DNA of 64,000 nt from Ustilaginoidea virens. Lineage: Eukaryota > Ascomycota > Sordariomycetes > Hypocreales > Clavicipitaceae. Positions 47,011 to 59,732 of the stretch are shown here, in pieces (the first letter of the stretch is position 1; the number at the start of each line of letters is the position of its first letter). The translations under genes and the position numbers were made by a program. Location of the stretch: assembly GCF_000687475.1 (NCBI RefSeq), contig NC_057317.1:3224001-3288000 (forward strand), written 5' to 3'. The notes beneath the pieces were generated by a model. That model saw only the letters and a list, made by a program, of their open reading frames with translations. It was not told the DNA's origin and did not search any database.

Positions 47011-48073
47011 GTGCGAGGTTTCGGAACGGAGTTGGTTGTTAGGACGGTTCATATTTGGCTGCATTGGATCGAGGCAAGGATAAAAAGCATATTTGCCTCG
47101 GTTTAGAGGCAATCAATTAAAAATACGTCAAACCTTTTTAAGAAATACCCCAGATGATGACACCTTTTCTGTTTCAGCCTCGTCGGAACGTTTGCTTGTT
47201 TGAGTGCCTTTCGCGCGTCTCCTGGATTCGAAACCCCAACGACAACTAGGAGATTGGGTTCTCCGCATGAAGGCCTGGCATCTGCCAAATTTGGGATCTG
47301 TCGAGCATAGCAGGGAGACTGTGATTGCTGCCGCTGGATGTCGCAATGGCTGAGGTCCCGTTGTACGGAGCATCTCGAGGTGACTTTGAGGACTCGGGCC
47401 TTGCCTTTCGGCAAGATGGGAAGCGCCTGGCCTTTTGCAGACTGAGCTTTGGCCGCAACACATCAGACGCCGGGGCTTAAGAGCATGCTTTGGCATTTGA
47501 ATATTCGTATTCTGCCCGTGCTACGGAAGCAGCCATGTACGCAATGACGCCCTAGTTCATGTTTTTGGTATGGTACCTCGAAAACGGCCCGCTGTGATTT
47601 TCTTTTTTTTTTTTTTATTATCGTTTCTTTTCTGCCCTCGAGTAACGAAGGACCGAGGTCGCGCAACCAGAACATGGCGGCCTACCTTGGTCATGAATGT
47701 GCCCCAGTCTTTTGCAGAAGCGCTCGCGGGTCAAATTCTGTCATCATCGCCCGCTCCTCATCCGTCAAGCGGATGCATCTTTTCTTGACCAGCCGTGCAC
47801 GCGGGAGAGGGCGCTTGATCAGCATGCAGACTGCGCGAAGTTGTTTCCACGTAGTTACGGAGTAACCGCACCGTATTGCGCAAACGTAAATGGAGCTCCA
47901 TAGAACCAGCAAAACCCGCAGCCCATCCGGAATAATTTGACGCACTAGCCCTGGGAGTTACGTACTGTGGCCTAGCCGTATCTACGAAGTCATTGGAAAG
48001 AAAAAAGAAAAAAGCGCTCGAATTTAAAAGCTTCTCCGGCCACGATCCTTCGCAATCACGGGGAATCAAAAGG

Positions 48074-48105
<32 letters not shown>

Positions 48106-51100
48106 AAAACTTCAGGTATGCAACAGTCCATGGATTCAAAGAGGTACCTACCTAGTCAAGTCGCTCTGTAGGTATTGACCCAAGCTTGAAGAGTTCCAAA
48201 GTTTTAGGCTGTTAAAACGGCTGGTTTGCTGGTAGCTGTAGGGAACACCGAGTACCGAGTACGGAGTTGACGGATCGGGAAGAATGGCACGCACAGACCT
48301 TCAAACTCTCAGTCAAAGGAATTGACGGCAACCATCAATTGATTTGACGTCGCCGACGCGAGCGAATCACAGGGTTCTGCTTCCTAGCGCTGATGCTTGA
48401 TGGTTTAGTTTGATCCCCGATTCCGTACTTTCATTTTCAGACGCAGTGGCGCCCCTGCAGGCCAAGCCGCTTGAGCTGGACTGGACTGAACTCTGGACTG
48501 CTTGTCGGTAGGAGGTAGTTTCTCCTCGGAACGGCAGCAGCGTCATCACGCAAAGGCTTCAGTAGATGTGAAAGTACCCAGAATCATATATTTGCCTTTG
48601 AAGTAAAACCACGATGGGGCTAAATAAGGTCACTGTACTATTCCAGTCACCTGGGGGTGTTTTTGGGCGTCAGGATGAAATGCGGCATTTTTCTTTTCAA
48701 GCCGAGCCAGCTGCTCTGCTTCACTCCTTATCTGCCGGGCATGTCATGTCCCGAATCTCCAGCGCATCTGCAAGGGTCGGAAGACTCGAACCGCGCCGCC
48801 CCCCTCCCCAGCATAATGGCAATTCGTGGTGCTGCTGTTACTCCGCATGCAAACTGCATTTCCCCCCCAGAAATGCATTCGCAGAGTAGGTGTGATGTGA
48901 GGGCGCATGCACGGAGTACGGGGAGTTCACAAACCCCCCTTGGCCAGACCTTCCCTCACGACATCGTTATCGGCAGTGTGCCAGCGACTGTTCGTTCAGT
49001 CTTCACCGTTTGCCGCATTGCGCATCGGTTGCGTCAGGATGAACAGGGTGGTGGCATTAGGGCGTAGGTACGTACCGGGTCCTCCGTTGAACCCGGGGCA
49101 AAACCGGTTTTCCGAAACTTGTTGCCGTCAAACGAGCCGATGCGAGGATACGAGCGGAAACCGCGGCGATTCAAATGTTTAGAGCTGGTGGTGACGTGGT
49201 GCGAAGGAACATTGAACCAAATCAACCAGCACAGCACGTCTTGCATTGAACACGAACCAGTCTTTAGTGCAGTGGGCAAGGCGCAGCCTGTCACGTGCTA
49301 ATCAATCACTGGTTGCCCTTCAAGTCATTGCGCCTGGGAAGCCAAGTCAACCACCAGCACATGTTCTTGACGCTGGAAAAGCTTACGGAGTACGTCCGTA
49401 GTCCCGTACTGCTTCGTTGTTGCAGCGGTTGTGAGAAAATCAAGGTCGGTCAAGGTCAAGTCAATGGGAAGGACCAGACCGACTCCAATGTCCGAGGCGC
49501 AGAGACAGACGGACGCGGACGCGGCTTAGGACGCGTCATGATGAAACATGTGCCCAGCCTCAGCCCCCTTTCTCTTGCCCTTTTTCTTGTTTTTCTTGGC
49601 CATTCCTTCCCTTTTGGAGGGAGCAACACCATCACTGCCCCAATAAATAGTGGAAACACCGCTGGCTTAATATGTACATGTATCGTTGCAGAGGGGCCGG
49701 TAGAATCCATGTGCATGTAAGTAGTGGCTGGCGTGGGACGACATAAAAAAAGGGAAAAAAGCAAAAAAAAAAAAAGTTGAAGTCGTGTCGCTTCTCTCTG
49801 AGATGCTGGTGCTTGAAACGGGAACTACCTCTAGGCAATCCGCACTCAGTACTTCGTCTTCGTACTGCGTCCGTACTGGCCTGTCGTGTACCTCTTCTCT
49901 ACTGTGCATAGCAGGAACAACTTGTACCAAAGAAAGGCGCGCCTTATCCTATTGTGGACCTATCCCTCAACTTGCAGGCACGACCAAAACAAGAGTCATT
50001 CATTGTCCCCCAAATCTGACAGTTTCCTGCCTCGTATTCTTGGAGCTGCTCCCAGTGACCGACCCAGCATCAAGGCTTGAAAGTTTCAATACCTTTGGTC
50101 TGGTACTTTCCCGCATCACTCGAGGACTTTCATCGACTTGATCCTGCAATTCCTCCCCAACCAGCATCTCCTTAACAATCTGCCCGTCAGTAAGCCCTCG
50201 TTTATGTTGCGAAAAAGGATTGCAGGTGTTTGCAAGTAGTTGTTTCCTGCAGCAAAGAGCATTGTTACCAAACCAGCCAAGGCAAGCCATGCCAGAGCGA
50301 GCACCTGTGCCACTCCCGAGTTGTTGAAACACCATCATCCATCACCACCAGCACGCAACTCGTCAACGTCGACAGAACCGAGTCCGCGACTAACGCCGGC
50401 TTGCGAGGAGCACTAGGTTTCGCTTGACCTGGTGGCATTTAGTTTCGCGCGCCCTGCTAAAAACGCAGTCCGATAACTGGGGATTTATACCGAGTACAGC
50501 AACAACAAAGCCACACAGGAAGCACCCTTTTTTACAAGCTGTACGGAGTAATCTTGCGACCCACCGTTGTCAAGCCATTACGAAGTACATTTCTGTTCGT
50601 TGCACAAGGAAACGTCACTGCATTCCAAGAGCGCGTGTGGTTCAACTACAGGAGGCAGACATCTGGGACGACGTGCCACGGCTGTTGGATTCACATTTCC
50701 ACCCCAAAGGCGCGCTGAATATCACCTGGTACAAGCCGCGCCAGAGAGAAGATCAATCTGTCAACATACTCCAGGATAATCTGCGACAAGTTGGTTCCTG
50801 TACTCGTGCACACTGCACAGCGACAGAGCCCGCCTCTTTATCTAAGACACGTCTTGAAGGAAACTGGTTGCTTTGACGGCCGGCACGTTGCGCACCGAGT
50901 ATCATTCAATCCACCGCAGGCAAGGCAGTACGGACGGACTCGAGGGCTAAAGGCACACACTCCCCAGTCGTGACAACCAGTGCCTTTCAAGATTTTGTTG
51001 CACAACCGTTGTCGGCGCTGAGTCCAGACGTGGCCCCATTCGTGGTTGCCCAGATAGGGACTCTGGAGTTACCCGCGAGGATTTGCCAACTGCAGACCGG

Positions 51101-51697
51101 AAAACGCAAGCGGCGGCTTTGTAACCGAACAGCCAGAAAAACCATTTCTAACCCAGCAATTTGCGGTTCCTTGATTTTAGTTTCCCTCCCACACCCCCCC
51201 CCCCCCACCCCCCAAACGCCCTGACTCCCTTGCCACTCCTCCTGTGAGTCTGCGACAAGACCTCCCCCCCCCCCGGCCCAAATACAGACTAGCGCACGCC
51301 GAAAATACTTTGTTGCACTGCCAGACAAGTTTCTCCACTCGTGGACTTTGCTGCCCGTCAGGCTCCACCTCTACTGGAACCTGGATGTCGCCTTTCACCC
51401 CAACCTCTTACTTAAAACACTCCACCACTTTTGGAGAGGAGTTTTCCTATTTTCTCAGTCTGATAGAGGGAAACAAGCCCCCCTGTATCGTGGCAGCACA
51501 TCGCAAGCAAATGTCCTCGGTGGCTACTTTGCTGCTCTAGTATATGACCTGCCTACTGGGTTGTGACAAAGCCCTTGCATTCGCCTGGCCGAGAATTTCC
51601 GATCGCACCAACCTCCTGCCATCGATCTTTGGCAGACGTGTTCTAGAGTCGAGCATAATCCGTTGTTGATACGAAACCCGCGTCCCAGCCCGCTATC
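47011..51697. other. 4.7-kb gene-free region
   Basis: The longest gene-poor stretch. I checked both strands for conserved motifs and spliceable exons and found none that convince; open frames are all under 155 codons and look random. It holds three TACGGAGTA words (47856, 49384, 50542), a T-rich tract near 47600, an A29 run (48074-48102), an AGGTACCTA (48142-48150) and C-rich runs near 51195 and 51267. Non-coding RNA genes or poorly conserved small proteins cannot be excluded. Confidence 0.45.
48074..48102. repeat. poly(A) tract, about 29 nt
   Basis: A run in the large gene-free region, not adjacent to any annotated gene. Confidence 0.8.
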
Positions 51698-53097
51698 ATG
51701 GCTTCTCGATCAGGACAATATCAGCCGCGACAATCGCAACAGTCGCAACAGTCGCAACAGCAGTTGCAGCGACCACAACAATATCCGCTGCAATATTCAC
51801 AGCCGACGTCGGAACAGCACTATAACGGACAAGCGAAGCCGCGCACCTACAGTATTCATTCTCAGAAGACCCATCAAAGTAGCGGGAGCAAGCATGAATA
51901 CCACGAGACGCACGAGGAAAAGGAGGCCAAGCGTTTGCATAGCAAGGCCGATCCCACTTTGGCCATGAACGAAGCCGAACCAGGTACGAAGATGGAAGAT
52001 GCCTCTGAGGTGCTGCAATCAAAGGCATCAGTCTCGATTTCTGTCGGCAGTCCGACACATTACTGACATTGTGTGAATAGCCATGGTGGCTGCCATGAAG
52101 CCTGAAACCACACAAATTTCCCTTCGATCGATTCAGCACAAGGACCCTTGGGGAAATCCTATTGGTAAGCGGGCCCGCGGAAGCAGATGCTGTATTGTGC
52201 TGACCTTGATGCTACAATAGCGGACCCCGATAAGTCGAACCCGACCAGAAACCGCTGGGAACGCCCGCTCGATACCATTCGAAGCTTTGAAGCAGCGATC
52301 GATGGTGGATATCAGCGCAAATCCATGTACCGAGCAGGTGAGTTATAGAACCGCATTGGCCGCCTCCATCGCTGGAAGCCTAATCGTACTAAAAAGATGG
52401 TTTAATGGAAACAGACTCGGCAACCTGGAATAGGCGGAGCAGCTTCCATCCTGCGAGTCAGCCGCGATTTCCCCAAGACAGTTATTACGGCAGTCGTCCC
52501 GTCTCATTTCGAGGAGATGGCCAATATGGTTTCCCGGCTCCGGCAAATGCAAGGAACAGCCATTACGACAATCAAAATGCGGGCGGCTATTACAACGGTG
52601 CGTATGACAGGGGATATGGCGGTCATCAAGTACCCAGAGAACGCAGCCACAGGATGAACTCGGATTCACCACATTATCAAGTCTATGGACGGGAGCAGGG
52701 TGTCTATCCTGCGCCACACAAGGACAGGTCATACGAGACTGTAACATCTGCTGCACCTAGTGGTAACTCAGACCCCACCGGTTATCAAACGGACCCTACG
52801 TCCAGCGACAACAGCTCGATTGACAGGATACCCCCTAGGCGTAAAGAGCCTATGAATGACTACGGCATCGGGTTCAGCAACACACATGCATACGAAGCGC
52901 CGACTTTCTCCGTCGGTCATCAGGCTAACAGCCACCCACTTCCTCCGCCGCCTCCACATGGCAACAGTGCCCAAGTTGGTGCCCCGTCAGCCGTACCCAG
53001 AAGAGCATCACTTTTGCGACGACAGTCAACGCAACAAGATGGTAATACAGACAAGAGGAAGAGCTGGTTTAGTCGTCGATTTAGCAAGAATAGCTAG
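51698..53097 (+). CDS. DUF2406 domain protein
   Basis: Four exons, 51698-51983, 52081-52164, 52221-52337 and 52415-53097. All three introns are phase 1 and short (97, 56 and 77 bp), and the product has 389 residues. The N-terminus is Gln-rich, with a CAA/CAG run. The DUF2406 core spans about 85-162, assembled across all four exons: ADPTLAMNEAEP, SLRSIQHKDPWGNPI, ADPDKSNPTRNRWERPLDTIRSFEAAIDGGY. This family is fungal and includes budding-yeast proteins of unknown function found at the cell periphery. The remainder is disordered, rich in Ser, Tyr, Gly and Pro, and ends with a basic KSWFSRRFSKNS tail that could contact membranes. No signal peptide. Function not known. Confidence 0.88.
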
Positions 53098-53986
53098 GCC
53101 AACGCTATGGTTTATGACGTTGCTCGTCTTTTTTAAACTTTTTTTTTTTGAGACGACGAATGGTTAACCAATTACCACTGTCTGTTCACGCCCGATCGAC
53201 CAAACCGAGGGGGCCCCCGTCCACGTCGTCGTTTTTTGCGCCGTTTCTCCCAACCAGGTTTTCTCACTTTCGAAAATGGAAGAAATAGAAAGAAGCGGGA
53301 GCTCCTTGATTCAGAGGAGAATTTCCTTCGGTGTCGGGCTGCGAGTTTGGTTTTCTGTTTCTTTGCCACCGCATCAATTTTTTTTTTTTTTGTTTTGCCC
53401 CCGCGCAGTTTCAACCACGGTAATGAATGCCTGAAGGATTTTCTCACAGCGGATCGGAATGAGAACATTTGCTATGACCGGAATTTTTCACATGACGCGT
53501 TTACGTCAGCCTGTTGGCGCAGCTGCATACGAAAATCATGTTAGGCGTTTATGGAATAGGAATGGGAATTGTATTATGGTTGACTGCTGGATGGAGTTGC
53601 TAAGACGCACCAATCAGGGACGGAAAGATTCAAGGGTCGGATTCAATTATACTGTCAGAAACTATTGCCATCACTTATCGACCAAAAACTTATGCGGCAT
53701 TGACGCTCCAAGCACGGCACAGGAGGTGCTAAGGGAGAGGGGGGGGACGCTGTTGGGCACCTCTCTGCCAAGACGATGAGGCTTTGTAGATATCATGAAC
53801 AAAAGCACGAATATATGATGCCGAGATGAAGATGAAGATGATGATGAAGAAGAAGAAGAAGAAGAAGAAAGAATACTTGTGGTGTCACACGCTGCTAACA
53901 GCAAAGTTGGAATCTCGGCGCCAATGCAGTAGTCACAGTCGGCAAGTGGCCGTGAATGTAAAGACTAAAAATCAAGGCTCTCCTCA
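53098..53986. other. convergent 3' region of DUF2406 gene and VMA21
   Basis: Contains short T runs after the DUF2406 stop (about 53140-53149) and at 53380-53391, and a (GAA)n run at 53846-53869 that reads as TTC repeats beyond the VMA21 stop. A 106-codon frame at 53459-53779 shows no motif and is not called. Confidence 0.55.
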
Positions 53987-54490
53987 CTATTGCGTCTTCT
54001 TTGATTCTGCACCTTTTTCGCCCCCTCGTCGCTCAGAATCATCCTCCTTCATGGCGACCACAACGTAGCTTATCAGGACCACATTGGCCAGGAGAGCAGC
54101 AAGACCGCCCGCCAGGGAAGAGTTTCCTGGGCTACCGTTTAGCAACTGCCACTGGGTGCTGGGAAATGCTGCAACATAAATACACATATATATATATAGA
54201 TATATACCTTTGAATACAGAGTGAACAGTTAGGAAATAAGACCCAATGGGCACGACAATCATGGCAAAAGTAAACCCTAGCAGCTTAAAGATGACATCTC
54301 TGAGATGGATGTGCGCGAGGTCAGCTAACCGACATGGATGCGAGGCCCTGGAGGTTCCGTTTGGCTGGTTGCGAGAGGATGGGGGGAGCACACACTTGGG
54401 GACAGCAGGTGTGATGTTGGACTTTTCCTCGGCGTAGTCGTCCTTTTCAAGGATCGTCTTTTCGGAACTGACGATGCGGCGAGTCGCCAT
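53987..54490 (-). CDS. VMA21: V-ATPase assembly factor VMA21
   Basis: Two exons, 54490-54208 and 54126-53987, joined across an 81-bp intron (donor G|GTATAT, acceptor CCCAG), give 140 residues. The intron is a multiple of three and has no in-frame stop, so an unspliced frame of 167 codons exists. Splicing restores YFLTVHSVFK-GNSSLAGGLAALLANVVLISYVVVAMKED, the family pattern. Two membrane spans lie at about 66-88 and 99-120, with both termini predicted cytosolic. The C-terminus ends KKTQ, a KKxx ER-retrieval signal as used by yeast Vma21. The protein chaperones Vo assembly of the vacuolar ATPase in the ER. The start MATRRIVSSEKT is as in fungal homologues. The N-terminal tail is somewhat longer than in yeast. 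It is divergent from FUN30. Confidence 0.92.
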   Translation of the reverse strand: MATRRIVSSEKTILEKDDYAEEKSNITPAVPKCVLPPSSRNQPNGTSRASHPCRLADLAHIHLRDVIFKLLGFTFAMIVVPIGSYFLTVHSVFKGIYLYIYMCIYVAAFPSTQWQLLNGSPGNSSLAGGLAALLANVVLISYVVVAMKEDDSERRGGEKGAESKKTQ

Positions 54491-55384
54491 GGCGAGCAGC
54501 GGTGTGCGGTTGGGTGGGAGAGAGAGGGGAGATGGCAGGCATCCGCTAGATACCAGACAGAGTGAGAGTGCTCAATGAACTTTTGAAGTCTGGTTGAAGA
54601 CGCTGGTGGATGTGGGGCCTGCGGGGCGGGCGGAGGGAGGATGATAGGACGGATGATGATTGATGACGATACTTGGGAGGTACACAAGGTAACAGGTAGA
54701 TTTAGGTACCCAAGGTAGGTACCTAAGGCTACCTGGGAGGTAGGCCCTCAATGGCAAGGCACAAGGCGAGGCAAGTCCCCCTGATGCCGTCAGGCCAGAA
54801 ACGTGTCTGGTCGGTACAGATGCGGCTGATGGAATGCAATTGCAAGACGCTACGGATGCATGGTTCAATAATTGGCAAGTGGGGAGAGCCTCTTCTTTTC
54901 CTCAAAGTGCATCCCTCTCCAGGGCCCATGGCATGGGAAGCCCTGATGGCTACGGGTTCATGAGTGTACGGAGTACGGGCTCACACCTCCCTCGCACGTG
55001 ACTTCGCGCGTTCCCCTGCGGGGCGTGGATAAGAGTTGGCGCGGCGCGGAGGCGCCCTGAAATCGTCACGGAATTTTCAAAACCCAACTGGGGCGGCAGG
55101 TTCGGCTCCCGCCACCCAACGATCTGGCAACTTGGTTTGGTTTTCTCATGAGCTGATAAAGACAGAGGCCAGCGTTTATTGCTTTGCTTGACGCGGGCGG
55201 CATTGGATCATCTGCTCTGAAGTTTTCTCCCCCATCTCCAGCTAATGGCCCGGTAATTCGCTCCGTCTTTTCCCTCGTCGGTCTTGTTTTGTTCCTTCCC
55301 TTGGGCCCTTGGGCTGGCTTGGCTGTTGGGCCCATTGCCGGTTTCTCATCATCAATATCACCTGTTCCACGCTCCTCTCCCACA
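54491..55384. other. divergent promoter region of VMA21 and FUN30
   Basis: Holds an AGGTACC cluster (54703-54726) and a TACGGAGTA (54967-54975) near its centre. The FUN30 frame is open upstream to 55184, but the first ATG in good context is 55385. No gene seen. Confidence 0.55.
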
Positions 55385-58300
55385 ATGTCACCGCCCTCCT
55401 CTCCGCCGCCCCTACGGCATTCTCACGCTTCATTGCGAACCAAGCCCATTCCTCGAGGGTCGATTCCTGTGGATGAGGATGACGACTTGGCTGGCGATAC
55501 CATTCCGTGCTCGCCGTCTGCCTTTTTCAGGGACCAATCTCGCGAACCGGCCGTTACACAGCCAACTCAGATCCTGGTGAAACCAGGCCTGCACCCGTTG
55601 GACCGTTCATCGTCCCCTCCGAGCGTCATCGAGGTTCCAGCCTCGTCACCTTTCCAGCAAAAACAGCCCGCAAGGCTGGGTTCTCTCGTTGCACCGAGAG
55701 GCACCTTCTACCGACCACCCTCCAGACCACCGCCACCACCACCACCACCCGCGATTTCCAAGCGCCCAGCGACGACACAACCAATCAGCCTTATAAGTGA
55801 CGACGAGGAAGATTTGACACCGCCCCGTGGAGACATTCGTCCCACAGCCTTCAAAGCCAAGCTGGCGGAATTCGCCTACAATCCTGCCGCGCAGGAGCGA
55901 GAGACGAAAGCAAAGCTGCGTCAGGTCTACGATGTCCTTGGCGATAAATTCACGTCAGACAGGGTTAGACAGGCTCTCAAGGCATGCAAGAATGATCCGC
56001 ACGAGGCCATCGCCTGGCTGGAGTCGCAGCCCTCGGAGTCGCAGAAGAGCGATTCCCAAGACTCCATAAAGGCAAAAGGCCGCCGATTAACGTCCAAGCC
56101 ATCGGCCAAGCATCGTCCGACAACAAGAGAACCGTTCCGTTATCGAGACACTTCACCTCTTGCCACGTCGAGGCTGCCCAAGAACGAACCACGGAAACCG
56201 CCAAAGCGTCGATTGGTGCAAGGCCTGAAGCAGCGGAAAGATTCCTCGCCCAGGAAGGCTTTTCCGTCATCACCACCGCCACCATCTTCAAGTGATGAAG
56301 CTTTGGTCATCGATCTGGTCAACGACGACAAGGAGGACGCATATGAGGCAGAGCCGTCTCCGGAACCCTCCCTAGAAGACGACCAACGGGTTCTAAAGTG
56401 CCTCAACCTGAGCACCCTGGCGGAACTTGCGGCCATGACGGGTCTGAAGGAGGCAGATCTAGAACCTCTGCTTGAAAAGAGACCATTCGAGGACCTCTCG
56501 CAAGCAAGACTGGTCAGTGCAGCCAAGAAACCAGGGGCACGGAAATCAGCTCGAGTCAGCATAGGCGAGACTGCTGTGGATGCCGTCGCCATCTTCTTGA
56601 ATGCAGTAGCGGCCATTGACGAGGTGGTGGCTAAATGCGAGGTCAAGGGCCTGGCGGTCAAGGACGTTGTGGATGAATGGGATCTCGACGCTTTCGGCCA
56701 CGACAAACGGAGCAGCCAAGCACTCCCCGATGACGACGGCCTGCCTCCCACGCCGACGAGCCTGCACTCCAAGTATGTCAGACCGCTCGTGCCCCAGCAA
56801 CCGGCGCTCATGGACGGGCATTGCCAGATGAAGCCGTTCCAGCTGTTCGGCTTGAACTGGATGTCGCTACTGTACAACTACGAAGTCGGGTGCATCCTGG
56901 CAGATGAGATGGGGCTTGGAAAGACCTGCCAGGTCATCTCCTTTATGTGCCATCTGGTGGAGGAACACGAACGAAGCCCCAAGCAGCCTCGACCGTGGCC
57001 GAATCTGGTTGTGGTGCCACCGAGCACCTACAACAACTGGCTGCAGGAGTTTGAAAGGTTTGCCCCTGACTTGTCCGTCGTCGGCTATCGAGGATCGCAG
57101 TCGGAGAGAGCCGAAATCGCGTACGAGATTGAGCAAGAGCCGGAGGCTTACCACGTCGTGTTGGCGACATATTCGCAGATGACCACGGAGGCGGATATCG
57201 ATGCGATGAAGTCGTGCGGCCTGAATGCTGCCGTCTTTGACGAGGGACACAAGATGAAGAATCCTGAAACGAAAATCTACAAGGACCTGCGGCGGATTCC
57301 CGCGTCGTGGAAGATGCTTCTTACAGGTAAATGCTCATGATGCTGATGTCGGCCAGACCGGATGGGTACAAACTTGCTTGCTGACTGGTTACAATCAAAA
57401 TAGGGACCCCCGTGCAGAATAATCTTTTGGAAATGACGGCCCTGCTTAATTTTATCAACCCAAAAATGTTTGATGGGTATACGGAACATATCCGGTACAT
57501 TTTCAGCCAGAAAGTCACGATCCGCGACGTGTCCAACGGAGCCTTTCTATACGCTGGACGCGTTGGACGGGCAAGAACAATCCTGGAGCCATTCATCCTG
57601 CAGCGGCGGAAGGATCAGGTCCTGTCAGATATGCCGCAAAAGGTGTGCACAGTTGTGCACTGCGACATGACGGAGTCGCAGCAAGAGACGTACGCAGAGT
57701 ACGAAGAGCTGTTCAGGCTGGAACCGTCGTTGCGAGCACGCAAGGCCAAGGGGCGCCAGAACGACCAAAACAACGTGTGGATGCAGCTCCGCAAAGCGGC
57801 GCTGCACCCGCTGCTGTTTCGACGACACTTTACCGACGCAAACGTGGAGGAAATGGGACGAATCCTCATGGACCGGATCCCGCAGGACGAGCTGCATCAG
57901 CCTGATATCAAACACCTAGTCCAGGAGCTCAAGAACTCGTCGGATTTCGAGCTGCATCTGTGGTGCCGAGACTATGCTCGACTGCTGGGGCGGTTCGACA
58001 TCCCGGCGGCCGCGGAACTGGACAGCGGCAAGGTGAGGAAGCTCTTGGAGCTGATTGGGCAGTACCGGGAAAAGGGCGATCGAGTGCTCGTGTTCAGCAA
58101 GTTTTCCCGACTGATTGAGCTGCTGCAAGAGGTCCTGGCGCTGCAGGGCATCGACCACCGAGTGCTGATGGGCAACACCAACGTGTCGGAACGGCAGAGC
58201 CTGATTGACGAGTTCAACGGCAATGCCGAGATCCCGGTCTTTTTGCTGACGACGGGCGCTGGCGGAACGGGCATCAATCTGACGGCCGCGAACAAGGTCA

Positions 58301-58596
58301 TCATCTTTGACCAGTCCGACAACCCGCAAGACGACATCCAAGCCGAAAACCGAGCGCACCGGCTGGGCCAGCAGCGAGACGTCCAAGTGGTTCGGCTGAT
58401 CTCGTCGCAGACAATCGAGGAGCTCATTTACAAGGCGTGCCAGAAGAAGATTGAGCTGGCCAACAAGGTGACGGGAGCGCTGGACGAGGAGAGGGAACAG
58501 CCGAACCTGGAGCAAGAGGTGCGGAAGATGATGTTGCAGGGGAAGATGACGCCGCCATGGCAGGATGATGGCGTGAAGACGGGCACCAGCGGGTGA
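55385..58596 (+). CDS. FUN30: SNF2-family chromatin remodeller FUN30
   Basis: Two exons, 55385-57326 and 57404-58596 (77-bp intron; donor G|GTAAAT, acceptor AATAG), encode 1044 residues. The N-terminal third is disordered and Pro/Ser-rich. It contains a CUE-like helix set at about 175-225 (LRQVYDVLGDKFTSDRVRQALKAC). The helicase core begins near 480 with LFGLNWMSLLYNYEVGCILADEMGLGKT (Walker A Lys513), then DEGH (619-622, the Fun30-type variant of DEAH), LTGTPVQN across the exon junction, and the C-terminal lobe with VLVFSKFSRLIELLQEVL, LLTTGAGGTGINLTAANKV and AENRAHRLGQQRDV. FUN30/SMARCAD1 proteins slide or exchange nucleosomes in silencing and DNA-end resection in the nucleus. The domain order CUE then Snf2 fits Fun30 and separates it from Ino80 and Swr1. 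Confidence 0.93.
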
Positions 58597-59258
58597 CGGG
58601 GGTTTTTTTCCCCAATTCCTTTTTCCCGCTCTTCCCACCTTTCACCCCCTTTTTTTTTCTCTCTTTTCTTTTCTTTTCTCTTCTTCGTTTGTGCGTGTGC
58701 GTGTGCGTGTGTGTTTGTTTCATTCTGTTTTTGACCCAGCCTTGTCAGATATGCCCCTTTCGTGCGTCTACGTGTATGGCCTATGCCTTTGATGTCTGTA
58801 CCATGGTCGCGATGCCACCTGCTTCGAGTCGATGAAGAGAGGGTCGAGCCGCGGGAGAGGCCACTCAATGTGCTCCAGTGCATCATGGGCCTGTGCTGGA
58901 TGGACTCTTGGCGAGGCAGCCCACTGCATGCTTGTGTACGAGACATGGCATGCGCATGGACAATTGTTTTGTTCTGCCTTTTCTTTTCTTTTCTTTTCTT
59001 TTTTTATTTTATTTTATACTTTTTTTTTAGTGTCTGCGTTTTCGTGTGTCCTCTTCTCTCGTTTCAGCATCTAGAACGATGGAAAAATAGACCAGGTAGA
59101 AACAAGGGCACCTCCACCCGGTACGGCGCAGTCTGCCCAGCAGCATGCTCCCAGCACAACCGCGCCTCCGATACGACCACGTCCGGCCAACACCACCACG
59201 TCCGGAGCGGGTCTCGGCCGTACGGCATATAGGGAACGGCGCAGACATGGACACGGCT

Positions 59259-59261
<3 letters not shown>

Positions 59262-59293
<32 letters not shown>
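59262..59293 (+). repeat. poly(T) tract, about 32 nt
   Basis: T run 666 bp downstream of the FUN30 stop on its coding strand, in the convergent 3' region. Confidence 0.8.
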
Positions 59294-59659
59294 CCCAGGG
59301 ACACCGGTGTCTCGCTGGAATCACGGGTATGGATAGACAGATAGATGGCTTGCGGTGGGAATGAACGGGCTGGTGTGGATTGGCTTGGTGCAATGGCACT
59401 TTTGCGTAAAGGGCCCGCGGGCCGGGGGACGTGTACGTATCAAATTGCTTGGACTTGACAATTGCTTTTATACAAACTGCATGCGAATAATACATACTTG
59501 GGGGAGCTGGGACAAGCTTGTCTGCCCGAAAACACTCGCGTGGTCGGCGGACGGGGACGTGGCCATTGACACGGGCCGCAAATCGGCGGGCTGACAGGGG
59601 GGGGGGGAATGGAACAAAAATAAAAAAAAATAAAAAACCAAACCAAACACCAAACACCA

Positions 59660-59732
59660 ACCAGCACCAGCACCAGCACCAGCACCAGCACCAGCACCAG
59701 CACCAGCACCAGCACCAGCACCAGCACCAGCA
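59660..59732. repeat. (CCAGCA)n hexanucleotide array, about 12 copies
   Basis: Near-perfect tandem array of CCAGCA, starting about 50 bp beyond the stop codon of the SANT-domain gene, so probably in its 3' UTR (as TGCTGG on the sense strand). It is open in several frames, which creates spurious His-Gln and Ala-Gly open frames. Confidence 0.9.

Noticed and set aside
47215..47245. TTCGAATCC-like word resembling a tRNA T-arm on the minus strand
   Set aside because: The flanking five bases cannot pair as a T stem and no acceptor, D or anticodon arms are found at proper spacing.
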